The translations under genes and the position numbers were made by a program. This document shows positions 37,612 through 49,233 of a DNA stretch of 64,000 nucleotides, in pieces (the first letter of the stretch is position 1; each line of letters begins with the position of its first letter). Source of the DNA: Coniella vitis (lineage: Eukaryota; Ascomycota; Sordariomycetes; Diaporthales; Schizoparmaceae); NCBI GenBank assembly GCA_011317545.1, contig WUJK01000010.1, positions 1,860,001 to 1,924,000 of the forward strand, written 5' to 3'. The notes beneath the pieces were generated by a model. The model saw only the letters and a list, made by a program, of their open reading frames with translations, was not told where the DNA came from and searched no databases.

Positions 37612-38704
37612 ATGCCTTCTCAACCTCCCACCAGTATCACCGCAGCCATGACCACAACCACTGCTTCTCTCCTGCTGCTCCTCCTCAGCCTGGCAGCTTC
37701 CCCAGCCCACTGCCTGCCCAACCCCAAACCCACCCCGAACCCCATCGGCATCGTCGACGAGATCCGTTCTGCCGACAATCCCGCGCCTCGCGCAAGCGAC
37801 TTGCACATGTCCAACGGCGAGGTCATTGCCTTATCTCTGGGCATCTTTGTCGGCGTCCTGCTGCTCTGCTGTCTCGGCGGCGCCTGCGAAACCATCCTCT
37901 GCACCAAGCGCAGCTGCCACGAGCCCGCTGCTCTACCCACCGACGATACCGAGTCATCCTCCTCAGCGAATGCGCTGCACCCAACCAACACCACCATCAC
38001 CACCATCACCTCGTCCTCTTCCCAAACCGGTGGCGCCCTGAGCGAGAAACCCGACCACCACGACAACGGCACCCAAGGCCACCGCTGCCTGCCCCTCCCT
38101 CGCTGGAAAAAGTCCCCAGGAGGAGATGCCCAGCGCGGCCGTTTCTCCTGGCAACAAGCAGCAGCAACAACAGCAGCAACAACCAACGAAACCCCAGCCT
38201 CCTCCTCCTCCTCCTCCAACAAACCATCCAAGCGCATCCTCCGCGTCGTCAACGCAAACGGCTACGAAACAAGCGCCCCAATGTCCTCCTCCTACTACAC
38301 CGCGCAGACCCTCCCCAGCGCAGCAGCAGCACGCTCCCCGCTCGGCGGCCTCCCGCTCGCGGCCTCGCCGCAGTTCCTCATCGGCGACGAAGACGACGAG
38401 GCGGACTACGAGCGCGGTGAGATGGCGGCGCGCGCGGCTGAGTTTGAGGACGTGCCGGTGAGTCCGTTGAGCGCGTGCTCGAGCTCGCCGACGGCGGTGT
38501 GGCGGGATGGATCGGGGCGGACGACGCCGGTTTCTAAGGAGAGCAGCGGTGGCGGCGGGTCGCGGCAGTCATCGTGGAAGACGCATGGGAAGAAGGAATC
38601 GACGTCGACGGTTGTGGCGGATGAGGACGATGATTGGTCGTCGACGTATTCGAAGGAGGAGCTGGAAGAGCAGGATTATCTTTCTCATCATTATCAGCAG
38701 CAAA

Positions 38705-38747
<43 letters not shown>

Positions 38748-38931
38748 ACACCAGGAACAGGAACTTGGGCAGAGACCGGCTGCGGGTCGGAGAATAACCC
38801 ATGTGTTTCCCTGGATGGAGAACGAGCGGTCCACGGGCGGCATGCCGCGGCCAGAGAGGAACCCGATGAGCTCGTCTGAGCAGACGCTTGCCTTGACGCA
38901 TCCTTCCGTGATGGGTGCGAACAGGATTTGA
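37612..38931 (+). CDS. Single-pass membrane protein with signal peptide, unknown function
   Basis: Uninterrupted frame of 439 residues. A secretion signal (Thr-rich start, then a run of leucines ending SPAHC at about residue 34) is clear. The second ATG at 37648 would leave a more compact signal peptide and may be the real start. After a short proline-rich outside segment comes one membrane helix (about 70-95, GEVIALSLGIFVGVLLLCCL) followed by cysteines that could be lipid-modified or disulfide-bonded. The remaining 340 residues, presumably cytosolic, are low complexity: Ser/Thr runs, a Ser8 run, acidic clusters and a glutamine run (CAG array at about 38706-38752). No known domain recognised. 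The layout resembles fungal surface sensors in general terms only; role unknown. Confidence 0.7.
38706..38752. repeat. (CAG)n array encoding a glutamine run
   Basis: About fifteen CAG/CAA units in frame in the membrane protein gene. Confidence 0.9.
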
Positions 38932-40326
38932 GCCTTTCCTTCTGTTGAGGTTGTTTCTTTTGTGGTTTTGTTTGCGGGGGAGTTTATGGGATTTGGGATT
39001 CAAAGTTTCACTTGGCGTTGAAGGCTGGCAATGCCCTTACAAAATATAATTTCCTTTGTGCCAACTATACTCTGAAGTGACTCCCTGATGCATTATAAAT
39101 CCGGCCAGACCTTGTGGCTTTGTGATTCTCGGGGTCAAGTATGAAGAGGCGACAAGCCTGCAACGGGCAGTTGTCGTGCAAGTTGGGATGGATTCGTAGG
39201 GAAACAAGTGAGTTGACAAGGTCTTGATATTGAGACGACACCATGTCTTGCGCTCTCTCTGTCAAAGAGGTTCTGTAGTCAAACCAGTGGAACTTTTCAA
39301 GCAACCAGCAACAACGAATGCTCTGGCAGAGCTTTAGCCGGCAGTAGGTATCAAGCATATTATAGCCAAAAGTGCCTGGCTCACGGACGAGGAGAAGCGT
39401 CTTCACTCAAGATAAGAGGCTATCCTCTGCATAGATGGGTAACTCTCTTTCCACGCCTCTGAGTGAAAACAAACAAAGTGCCGATGGCAAGTATCGTTAC
39501 ACACACTGCCATCAAGTCACAGGGACAAGAAAGGATTAGACCGTAAGCACTCTGCCGTTTTACCTCGGATGGCACCCCAGTGCGTGACTAACAGGACGCT
39601 TCGAGATATAAATAGGGCTGCGTTTCCTGTTTCCCCTGGCGGTGGTGGAGCCCTTGTGTCGCACATGGCGTCCAAGGAATCGACGGGAGTCGCATCCTGG
39701 AGCGAGTATGCCGTGTATTTCCACTTTTCAGCCTTGGTTGATTGGGCAAACAAGGCCGGTGATGCGAGAGTGCCTGCGTGCCAAGCATGTTCGGTTCGTC
39801 CAGCACAGCTGACATGCATATTGGATCGTCCTGCTGTGTTGTGGGCGGAGAAAGCAAGACGATGTGATGACCGAGGCCACCGGGCATATCACGATACCTT
39901 GCACTGCATGCTCTACGTAGACATGTCACGGTTGATATATCTATTAACCGTTGATATATACCATCATGCAGTATATCCAACCTCGGTGAACTATAATCCG
40001 AATTGCCCAACCTTATATTATGGGGTCCTCATATTAAACACGTCTTCACCACACAACAAATCCCCATCGGCGTATGCCAGGTCCGCCTCATACTCCTTAC
40101 TTAAAGCCGGGCCAATACTACTCGTCTGACGCAGCTGGAATCCTTGCGTCTTCTTTCGAAGCAGTCCCCCCAGGAACCCGTCTTGGGGGCCCAGATAAGC
40201 CTCCGGCCCCCCTTCTTTCCGTAAGACAGAAACAATGTAAACTGCTGCATCCATCTTGTAAATTCCTTACGCGGTCGTGACTGGCATTTTGGCTCGACCC
40301 TTCGTCCAAGCAAGCAAGCTGGCAGC
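38932..40326. other. Intergenic
   Basis: Short unrelated open frames only. It holds the 3' end of the membrane protein gene and the promoter of the PTH11-like gene. Confidence 0.6.
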
Positions 40327-41323
40327 ATGTCGTCTTCTGCCGCGGGGGACGGCTCCTTTGTCGATTATGGCCCGAGGGTGGTTGCGATTCTCACTCCCAT
40401 GATCGTGCTGGTCACGGTCGTGATAGGTCTCAGGACACTGGTCGTTCTGCGTCGACATAGCCACCTCAACATCGACGACTGGCTGGCCATTGGAGCCTTT
40501 GTACGTGTGGCACTCCTTTTCTCCCAGGCCCAAGACTCTTGTCCTGCTTGACAACGAGATGTAGCCGTTTGCTGACTTTGCTGCCTTGGCGTAGGCTCTG
40601 ACCTGGGCACTCTATGGCGCGACCATGGCATTCGTCGTAAACGGCGGGATGAAGCAATCTTCAGGCAACGCAGACGACACCAGCAGCCGTGCTCGATATA
40701 TAGCCAAGGCAAGAGCTTCCTTTTCCTTTCGTTGCCATGCCCCTATCCTTGATGCGCAGCCGATGGTGTACAGTTGCTCTCGTGCAAACGCAACAACACG
40801 ACTCGACTCGACGCCCATCACTAACAACCACATGTCCCCGTTCCAGATCCAGTTCGTCTGCGAAATGCTCTACGCAATCGCAACCATGCTCGCCAAAGCA
40901 AGCGTCCTCGCCATCCACTGGCGCCTCTTCCCCACAAAGGCCGGCCGCTGGGCGTACCTCACTCTCGGCGTCCTGACCGTCGGCTGGGGCATCACCCTGG
41001 TCGTCCTCAACGTGGTGAAGTGCCACCCCATCGCCAAAACCTTCGACCCCTCGCTGCCCGGCACCTGCCTCGACGGCGAGCAGTTCTTCTCGGGCTTCGG
41101 CATCCCCAACATTGTCACCGACGGCGCCATCCTCGTCCTGGCCGTCTACCAGGTCATGCGCCTGCACCTGCCGCGCTTCAAGCGCGCCAGCCTCGTGGCC
41201 GTCTTTCTCCTTGGCGCGGCGACCATTTCTGCTGCCTGTGTGCGCATGACGTGGTTCTGCAAGCTGTCCGCCGCAGACGAGCACGGCGCGAGTGCTGCAG
41301 TCGTGGCAAGTAAGTTGACCCCT

Positions 41324-41365
<42 letters not shown>

Positions 41366-42369
41366 TGTGCTATGGCTTTTTCTTTTCTTTTTTTCTTTTT
41401 CTTTTCTTCTATCTGTCGTCTTTTTTCATCTCCCCAAGTCCCAAAACTAACACACTTTTCCCTCCCCCCCCCCAAACAGAGGCCGAAGCCAACGCCTACC
41501 TCTGGTCCGTCCTGGAAGTCGACCTGTGCCTCATCTGCGCCTCCATCCCCGCATGGGGCCCCCTCGTGTCGCACCTTGGCGACCGCCTCTGGTCCGTCTG
41601 GCTGTCCTCGTCCTCCTCCAAGGGCGACAGCACGAACAAGTCGACGCGCAGAGGAAAAGGCAGTGCTGTTGCGACTACGATAAAGAGCGGCCGCGCCAGC
41701 CCCTTTGGGCTTCGAAGGCACTACGCCAGCCACAGGAACAGCATCCTCAGGCAGCCGCAACAGAATCAACAGGGTGGTGGTGGTGGTGGTGGTGGAGGGT
41801 ATTACTATAACGTGAGCGGACAGTCGCGGGATGGGAACTACGATCAGAAGAAGCAGCTCACAGGGCAAACGGGGCGCTCCGGTCTGGTTCACGGCGACGA
41901 CATGGGGAAAAGCACCATCAGCAGCAGCAGCAGCACAAGCAAGCAACCGCTTCACTTTGAAACGACGACGCAGGGTGGTGCTTATCCTGGAGGGGCTGGG
42001 CACAACGCGACTGCGATGGGCGCAGTATATTCTTCTTCTTCTCCTCCTCCTCCTGCTGCTGCTGCTGTGTCACCGTCCCAGGTACAGCTCCAACAAGCGC
42101 ACCTTCAGTTTTGCTACCCACAGCAACATCAGCAGGACGGGGCAACAGCGCAGGGCACACCGAACCTCTTCACGCCTGGCTACGGGGGCGAGCACTATGT
42201 CACTGTGAGGAAGACATCCAGCATATTAAGCGACGAGGTTCCCTATGGCAGTATTGCGGTAAAAAACGGTGGTGGAGCAGGTATAGCCTGCATGTGTGGG
42301 CTGATAGAACCTCCTTTTCGCTTTTTTTCTTTTCTTTTTCTTTTCCTGGTTTTATTCTTTCTTAGATGA
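40327..42369 (+). CDS. PTH11-like seven-helix receptor (fungal rhodopsin-type integral membrane protein)
   Basis: Four exons: 40327-40500, 40595-40708, 40847-41309, 41480-42369, giving 546 residues in continuous frame. Donors are GTACGT, GCAAGA and GTAAGT; branch-type GCTGAC and CACTAAC sites precede the first two acceptors. Seven hydrophobic helices are visible (about 18-40, 50-75, 98-123, 131-154, 178-200, 210-233, 253-281), with the IDDWLA motif after helix 1, a conserved Cys in GTCLDGE, and DxxL(C)LICASIPA in helix 7, all typical of the family. The 260-residue cytosolic tail is low complexity (Ser, Gly, Gln). PTH11 relatives are plasma-membrane receptors thought to sense host or nutrient cues; the ligand here is unknown. 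Intron 2 is GC-AG, 138 nt, in frame and free of stops, so retention would add 46 residues. Intron 3 contains (TTG)13. Confidence 0.85.
41324..41363. repeat. (TTG)13 microsatellite in intron 3 of the receptor gene
   Basis: Thirteen TTG units directly after the donor of intron 3, followed by a T/C-rich tract. Confidence 0.92.
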
Positions 42370-43259
42370 AAAGAAAATAAAAAAGTAAAACGATAGAATA
42401 CATTCAAGCAGCCCCCAACCTGGGCATTTTGGCAAAACAGTTTCCGCAGCACCTGTCCGTCCACCCATGCAAGAAAGAGAGAACCATGAGGTGCTTGTAC
42501 TTCTTTTGCTGGTAATACAGCAATCTGCTCGTTAGAGCCTCATGCCTGTTGGCTGTGTATGTATACGTTTGGGGGTTCGTGAGTGGCTTGCTTACTGCAT
42601 ACCTTGGACTGCAGATCTTGATTCTAGTGGTGGTATAATGAGATTCTCGTTGGGCGGCTATAGCGCCACAACCAACATTGCAAAGAGCACGTGGGGAGAT
42701 TATTACTGAACGGATTCCTGGGTGAATATCTAAGCAGGGCTGCCGTGGAGTGTACGCGTCGACGAACAAAACAAACAAATCCGTTGCCGCTTTGAGTGAG
42801 CCACGATGGCCAAATAGAGGGTATAATAATGATTGCATGATCTCGGATGGATCACGTCCCAATAAATAGGCTTCAAGCAGTGTTACTGTGAACGCCTATT
42901 AGTTCTCGTGAAGGGAATCCACAACTTCCCACCGCCCGTCTGGCCAAGATACTCTTCAGTCAGTACGAAACACAGGGCAAGTCTTGCGTTACCGCTAGCA
43001 AAGGACAATAGAAGACAGCCAGGTCCTCATAGGGTAGGCGGGGGAGGCATCACTGAATGGCCTCGTGAGAATGATTCCGCGCGACAGGTTACTATCCTTA
43101 GAGTCATAATCGCAGAGGGCGTGCACGTTCGGCTGTCAGAGTCCATCAAATCTGATATCAAAGATCCATAGCCAGAAGCTCCCCAATTAGTTGATCACAC
43201 ATAAAAGTCCAAGTCTATCTATAACCCTTCTCTTCCATCCCATCAACCAAATAATGACT
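42370..43259. other. Intergenic between convergent genes
   Basis: Tail-to-tail interval between the receptor (plus) and carboxylesterase (minus) genes. No gene seen. Confidence 0.6.
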
Positions 43260-45559
43260 TTACCGCCCCCCATCCAGATAATATCTCAACGTGTAGTTCA
43301 GAAAATCACACTGCCTTGTATCCGGGAACCCGATCGACAGCGCAGGATAATCCAACTGCTTCGCGGGACCCTGCGTCCCATTCACAGCCTCCCACAGCCC
43401 CGTCTCCCGCACCGCAGCCAACGTCCTCTCATACCCACGAGCCTTCAAGTACCCCTCCTCGGGATTCGGCGTCCCCGTTTTCGTAAAAGCAGCATAATAC
43501 CCGCTCACAAGCTGACTAGCCCCCAGGTCCCTCTCATCCCGCAACGGATCCTGGTTCCCGTAGGTAAACCCAAGATCGCTCCCGTGGAGCCTGAAATACG
43601 GTGCCTCCGCGTCTGTCCCACCATTCAACCCCGGCCCGAGCCCCAAGGGATCGTACCCTTCGTAGGTTCTATGCTGGTCATAATAGTACGCAGCGGGGAA
43701 CGCCCCCGACACAGACGCAGCATACACCGTCGCCTCATCGATGCACCGAAACTGCAGGTCCGTCGCGACACGCTGCGAGACGTTGAAGACATCCAGCGTG
43801 AGGTTCCCCGAGTCGTAGTAGGGAAACAGCCCGCTGTCCACCACACGCTGCGCCTGCGCCTCGGAGATGCTCAGCGAGTAGGCCAGCCCTTGTGCCTCGC
43901 TCGTGGTGGTGTTGGCCTCGGGAAACAGGCAGAAGGACGCGCCGTCGTCGCGGGTCGTGCCAAAGATGACGGGCACGTAGGCCTGGGACCCGTTGCGCCG
44001 CGTGACGACGAGCTGCTCCGTGTCGACAAAGTAGCCGTCTTGCACGACGTAGCGGGCGTTGGTGGGCAGGCTGACGAGGCTGGTGGCGTTGACGGTCTCG
44101 AGACAGGCGAGTTGCGCCTCGAGGGTGGCTTGGGTGCAGTCCGCTGCGTCAAAGATTTGCTGGCCTGCAACGGCGTAGGATTGGTTGATGGTGTAGTAGG
44201 TGCTGTAGGTGGTGGCGTAGTCCCCCGTCAGGCCGAGCGACACGCCGCCGCCGAGGTTGGACATGGAGACGCCGCCGGAGATGAGCTGCTCGGCGATGAC
44301 GGGCGGTGAGCCGAGAAGCACGCGGACGGAGCCTGCACCGGCGGACTCGCCGATGACGGTGATTTTGCTCGGGTCTCCGCCAAAGGAGGCAATGTTCTTT
44401 TTCAGCCACTAGATGCAGGTGGACGTTAGTAAAATGCGGCCCGGCCTCTTGTAGTGGGATGATGGGCAAGGCGGCTCTTCACCCTCAGCGCGGTAACTTG
44501 GTCTCCTATTCCAAAGTTGCCCTTGATATCCGTTCCAGGAATCGCCAAAAAGCCCAGCGTGCTGAGCCGGTAATGCAGCTGCACGGAAACGATATCCTCT
44601 CTCGAAGCCAGGTTCCCTCCGTCCAGGCCTGAAGATGGTCCCCCGTCGCCGCCCACAAACCCTCCGCCGTGAATGGTAAACATGACGGGTTTCAGCTTCT
44701 GGCTTGCCAAGTTCGACTCGGAGGTACCGCCATCCCCATGCCCAGCTGCAGACGCCCGAGGAATATACGGCGTCTGGATGTTCAGAAACAGGCAATCCTC
44801 AGAGGAATCCGCCTCGCCCGCCTGCGCGCAGGGCGGCCCATATTCCGTAGCATCAATCGTCTGGCCCGTAGCGTTGTACACACTCGAGTACTCGAAGCGC
44901 TTGAACGGGTTTGCGTAGCGGATTCCCACAAAGCGGAAGGATTTCTGGTTGCGGTATCCGACAAATGTGTTGTCGTCTGGCGCGGGGACGCGCACCTTGT
45001 TTTGTGCGGTGGCAAGGGCATTGGTGGCATTGTTTTGAGTGCTGGATTGGGTGCAGAGAATGGGGAGTGCGCGTGGATTGTCCTTGTCGTTGTTGACCGG
45101 GGAGAAGTGCAAGGAGGGCGAGGAAGCGGTCGAGGATGGTGTCACAGTCAGGATCCCTTCCTGCACGTAATACTCCTGACCTGCACCTGCACCACCGCCC
45201 TCTGCGCCTAGCACCAGTTTCGCATATGCGAGGTATCCGAGCGCATACTCAAAGTCAGAGGCATGGGCGTCCAGGGACTTGATCGACACGAGCGTTTCCC
45301 CCAGGGCGGCACACTGCGCGGCGCCCGTTGCTAGCGAGGTGGGATCCAGCAGGATGGCGCCAATGTGGTTGGCGTCGTCAGAGGCATTGAGGTTGTTTTG
45401 GTACAGTAGTGTTAGCGAAGTGTTCGCGTTGGAATAATGTGTTGCTGAGTCGGATAAACTGGTGGTGGAGGAGGGAATGCCTTGGACCAGTCCTGCAAAG
45501 GAGGCCATACCACCCAGAGCAGAGAGAGCCATGCGACCTGTTTTGACAAAGGAAGCCAT
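43260..45559 (-). CDS. Secreted type-B carboxylesterase (alpha/beta hydrolase), long N-terminal form
   Basis: Two exons, 45559-44483 and 44408-43260; the intron (74 nt) has donor GTGAAG, branch ACTAAC and acceptor CTAG. The joined frame reads ...VTALR-WLKKN and yields 741 residues. The start at 45559 is chosen over 45631 because it begins a signal peptide (MASFVKTGRMALSALGGMAS...). The catalytic core shows the oxyanion-hole HGGGFVGG (about 297), EDCLFLNIQTP, the nucleophile elbow GESAGAG with Ser381, a GTTRDDG acid site (about 513-514) and His634 in FRLHGSDLGF. The family normally uses Glu in the acid position and is about 550 residues long. Here the acid is apparently Asp, and about 190 extra N-terminal residues with several N-glycosylation sequons precede the core. 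Probable extracellular ester hydrolase; substrate unknown. Confidence 0.88.
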
Positions 45560-46083
45560 GTTGAGGTCATCCAGACTCAAAGTCCAGTTGCATGGTTCGC
45601 TCGTCATCAGACAAGAGAGGGCTGGATCCATGTGTTATAATATGCCTGGTCTCTGGATGTTTTGACTGCTTCTTTGGCCATGCAGCAGCCCTAGACCATC
45701 TTCAGCGTGAGATTTGTCACCTCTCCGCTCGTGCGAAATACTGTCATGTCAGCCTTTAGATTATGCCATATGCTAGCAGTTCACGAGCACGGATACGACC
45801 TTGGTCGCAGGCCTTTGCAGAGAGTGCGGGTGCCATTGGTTGAGCTCGTCGTATTTATCCGCTGCGCCTTCGGCTGAAAGGCAACTTAGCCTGCAGCATC
45901 AATGTCATGTGCCTAGTCGAGACTCACGAGTTGATATGCAATGTATCCTTCCATAGTAACAACACAACTCTTGATGGACCGGGTCTCGCTAAAGCCCTCG
46001 CCGAGCCGAGACCTTCTCACGTCACTCAGCACATCGCCAGTATTAGTTAGTAGACATACCCAGGGTCAGAACAGCACGCAAAC
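45560..46083. other. Intergenic
   Basis: Upstream region of the carboxylesterase gene and 3' region of the next minus-strand gene. No gene seen. Confidence 0.6.
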
Positions 46084-47119
46084 CTAGATCACCACCTCTC
46101 CCAGCACTTCAGACCCCGGCACGATACTCTTGCGCGCCCACATCTGGATCATTGCTTCCGCCCTTTCGCCCTCGCCCTCTCCTTCATTGACAAGATCAAC
46201 CTCGAAAAGTCCACGGCTGACCTCAGGCGACATGGCGGCCACCGTCTCTTGTCTTGGCTCTTCGTCATCTTCCAAGAGCGGTAACCCACCAGGCTGCTGA
46301 TGATAGTCCGCCAGTAGTTGATAGAACTTCACTGAACGACCTCCTTGATCTGTCTGCGTTTTCGCTCTTGTCGTCATCGATGAGGGGGATGGGAACGAGA
46401 GCAAAGGTGGACGCTTTGCCAACCGTTCTGGCACTGGTCTCAGCGCTCGTATGCCGCCACCCATTCTAGGCTGTCTGGATGCTACTTTATCCCCAAAACG
46501 AATGGACTCGCATTCTGTTGGTTCCAACCAGATCCCAGACGCTTGCAATGTTGGCCCATAGCGGACCTTGAACCGTGCCGTGAGCCTCGCATCACGCCGA
46601 CTCGGTGCGGCGCCCCCCATATAGCAGCAGTGAAGCAGACGCACTTTTTCTGTGAAATGTGTGACTTGGCGGATCGTCTACTTTGTGTTTGTGAACCTGT
46701 ATAATTGGGTTAGCGATGGATGCACTTTGTCTCTTCTCTTTTGTAGCATATGTATTGACAAGATAGAAGCAGGGACAGTCAGGTGGACTCAAGGAAGGGA
46801 ATATGGATATAATTGACCTTTTTCCGCGCAGCCTCAAAAGCCTTTCGATACGCCTTCCTCTCACCTTCCACAAACTCTCCAATTCAGAAGGCAAATCACG
46901 AGTATTTAAAAAGTCGGAGCACATTCGGTAAAAGCAGGGGAATAGATGCCTGCTTTCGAGCACATGTCTCCAGTTGTCGTGGTGGAGAGCCTGCGAGATG
47001 GTGATAGGATTGTGCGTCCATGGGCCCAGATCTGGGCCCCAAGGCCACGGAGCGAACGGGTCGACTGGGCGAGGGGCCCGAACAAGGACCATGGGTACTG
47101 GTTTGGAGTCGTCAGACAT
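46084..47119 (-). CDS. Hypothetical protein, exon structure unresolved
   Basis: Two coding-like parts on the minus strand. The first starts at 47119 (MSDDSKPVPMVLVRAPRPVD, then Trp/Pro-rich) and stays convincing to about 46865, where AAG-GTGAGA could be a donor. The last part, to 46084, includes ARFKVRYGPTLQASGIWLEP and an acidic C-terminus. An acceptor is needed between about 46710 (TATACAG after a GCTAAC branch) and 46645; neither choice is secure. Between them a different frame reads IGEFVEGERKAYRKAFEAARKK (about 46798-46863), which looks like real protein but follows a stop codon. That leaves three options: an intron not seen, a single-base frameshift in the sequence, or a decaying gene. 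No domain recognised. Confidence 0.45.
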
Positions 47120-47979
47120 CTGTCAAGTTGAAAATTACAAATGAAGGAAGTACGGGCAGTTTGAGAATAGCAAAGCGAGCAGTCGTGCACATCGGGAATC
47201 GGGAAGCCCTTCCAATTATACAGCAGATTGTTATCAATGTTGTCTCAAAGTCCATTGCCAACAAGCTGTCGTTTGTCTACAGAGGGTATAACCTCTGGAG
47301 GATTGATCGTCCTCGTAGATCAGGAGAAGTCAACTTTGTGACTTCTTTCCAAATGCGCAACTCTAGCAGAAGTCGCTTACCATATACTGAAACGTAGAGG
47401 CAGCGTATTGGGGCATGTGGCTGACGACGCAGCCGATCCAATCAGTGAGTGATCAGCAGACACAAGCCTGATGCGATGCGAGCCCTTTCCATGCCATGGA
47501 CGAAGGCACCACTCGAGGAAACCAGCCTGCTGGTGCAGTTGGAAATCCAAGACCTTTTGGCTTCAACAGGAGGATCGACAACCCAAACCGTCCTCATGGT
47601 GCAGAGGGTAAACATTTACTCTGACACCGCAGCTGGGGAGTCTCGGACTCTTGTGCAGCATCGTGATGTAGGACGACGTTATGCTTCTAGCAGTAAGACT
47701 GTCACCAAGTCTTGTTCGTATTTACAGGTCGTTAGCCAGACTCTGAAAGGGGCTAGAATTTCAGACCAAAGATTCACAGGAAGGCACAAGATTCTCTGGG
47801 AGCATGGGGTAGATTGTTTAAATACTTACCTATTTTAAACATTGGTGTTCATGAATGTATTCATTTGGCGCACAATGATCGAGGTAAAGCCGCCCGACTA
47901 GATGCAAACTGGTCAACAAGATTCCATCCTGTATCTGCCGCGCAAATGTCGCAAGGGATCAAGCAGCTACGTCTTGCAC
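47120..47979. other. Intergenic
   Basis: No gene seen; short unrelated frames. Holds the promoter of the hypothetical gene to the left. Confidence 0.55.
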
Positions 47980-49233
47980 TCAGACCGGAGCAGAGCAAAA
48001 AGGGCACCTCGGAAGCCCCGTCCAATCAGCCCAACAAACCGCTCCAACTGTGTGACCACAAGCAAAAGTCCTTGGCGGCTCACGGCTCGGGAGGTCAGCT
48101 TCATTAGCACCACCGGCTAGGAATTGGGCCGTGCAAAACACGCACGACTTCTCAAAATCGATGCCCGAGGTGCCGTCATCGCTGCCGGTATCATCAGGAG
48201 GAGAGAAACTGGCGTGATTTCCGGGAACCTCACCGCCGCGGTCGGCAGCGTTGGGATTTTCATTCACATAGGTGATGAGCGAATCTTGATGAAGCTCAAG
48301 CTGCCAAGGGATCTGGAAGATGTAGTCATGAAACAAGGTGTTTGGCATAGTCGCAAACCCGGCGAGCCTATCCAGCCGCCTAGTCTCAGCACGGAGACGG
48401 TACAAGGCAGCAGCGCGGTCGCTGCGGCTGGACTGGATGCCAGCTCGCCAGTCCCAGTGATTTTGCGTAAAAATGTCCCAGACACCTCTATCGGTGTTGA
48501 CACAATCACTAAAAATGGTGAGACCGGCGTTCGACAGAGCTTGTGAGAGTGCGCCAGCATCCTGGAGGAGGCTCGTCTCCACGCTACGCAATAGAGCATT
48601 GCGGTCAACTTCAACGGTGTTGTACACTTCCCGTAGGCAGCGCAAGTTGTCAAGCAGCGTTCCTGGGTTAGGCATCGCCTGGAAGTGGCCGTTGCTCAAA
48701 ACCTCTTCAGCCAGACAGTTCAGAGCAAGGCTTCGGTTGTCCATAAGGGGCCATCTGACGGGCTCCAATCTGGCAAGACGCTCGTTGAGGCGACTAGCGT
48801 ATCTCCTGCGAAAGGTGGGCGTCTGGCGTAGTGAGATCTTGGGCATCACCTTGTTTTCGAGCGCCAACTCCGACATCCGATTTGTCGCCGATAAGATGAC
48901 GAAATTATAGTCGTTGTCAAAATGGTGTTCCTGCAAATGTTGCACCAGTCGTTGCCGAATTTCCAAGGCCAGAATGACATATTCAGTCTTAAGCTTCTGG
49001 TCCCGCGGAAGAGCGCCAGTGATTGACAATTGGAGCTTGACGAGCTCAATCAAGGCATGTGGGTATAATAGCAGCTGGGTGAAAAGATCAGCATCATCTC
49101 GCAGGCGAGGAAGATGAATGACAAACTTGGCGATCTCGTAGATCTCTTGCGGCTGCCCTCTAACCAGATTTGATAGGTCGCGATAGAGGCTGTCGATGAC
49201 ACCCGGCTGGATGTTAAGGATGCTTGGCTCCAT
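47980..49233 (-). CDS. RING-like zinc finger protein, single exon
   Basis: Uninterrupted frame of 417 residues starting MEPSILNIQP. The N-terminal 340 residues are mainly helical by composition, with no recognised domain. The last 54 residues look like a RING finger: C364-x2-C367, C392-G-H394, C400, and C410-P-F-C413. In a classical C3HC4 RING another Cys or His is expected three residues after H394; Gly397 stands there, so one zinc ligand is displaced or missing. RING proteins usually act as E3 ubiquitin ligases by binding E2 enzymes. The proline after C410, common in RINGs that bind E2s, is present. Function is inferred only from this domain. Confidence 0.75.
   Translation of the reverse strand: MEPSILNIQPGVIDSLYRDLSNLVRGQPQEIYEIAKFVIHLPRLRDDADLFTQLLLYPHALIELVKLQLSITGALPRDQKLKTEYVILALEIRQRLVQHLQEHHFDNDYNFVILSATNRMSELALENKVMPKISLRQTPTFRRRYASRLNERLARLEPVRWPLMDNRSLALNCLAEEVLSNGHFQAMPNPGTLLDNLRCLREVYNTVEVDRNALLRSVETSLLQDAGALSQALSNAGLTIFSDCVNTDRGVWDIFTQNHWDWRAGIQSSRSDRAAALYRLRAETRRLDRLAGFATMPNTLFHDYIFQIPWQLELHQDSLITYVNENPNAADRGGEVPGNHASFSPPDDTGSDDGTSGIDFEKSCVFCTAQFLAGGANEADLPSREPPRTFACGHTVGAVCWADWTGLPRCPFCSAPV

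Noticed and set aside
37011..38420. 469-codon plus-strand frame overlapping the membrane protein gene
   Set aside because: Runs in another frame through the real gene; composition (Arg, Pro, His runs) is that of a shadow, and no signal peptide or domain is present.
43191..44309. 372-codon plus-strand frame
   Set aside because: Antisense to the carboxylesterase, whose catalytic motifs are clear on the other strand.
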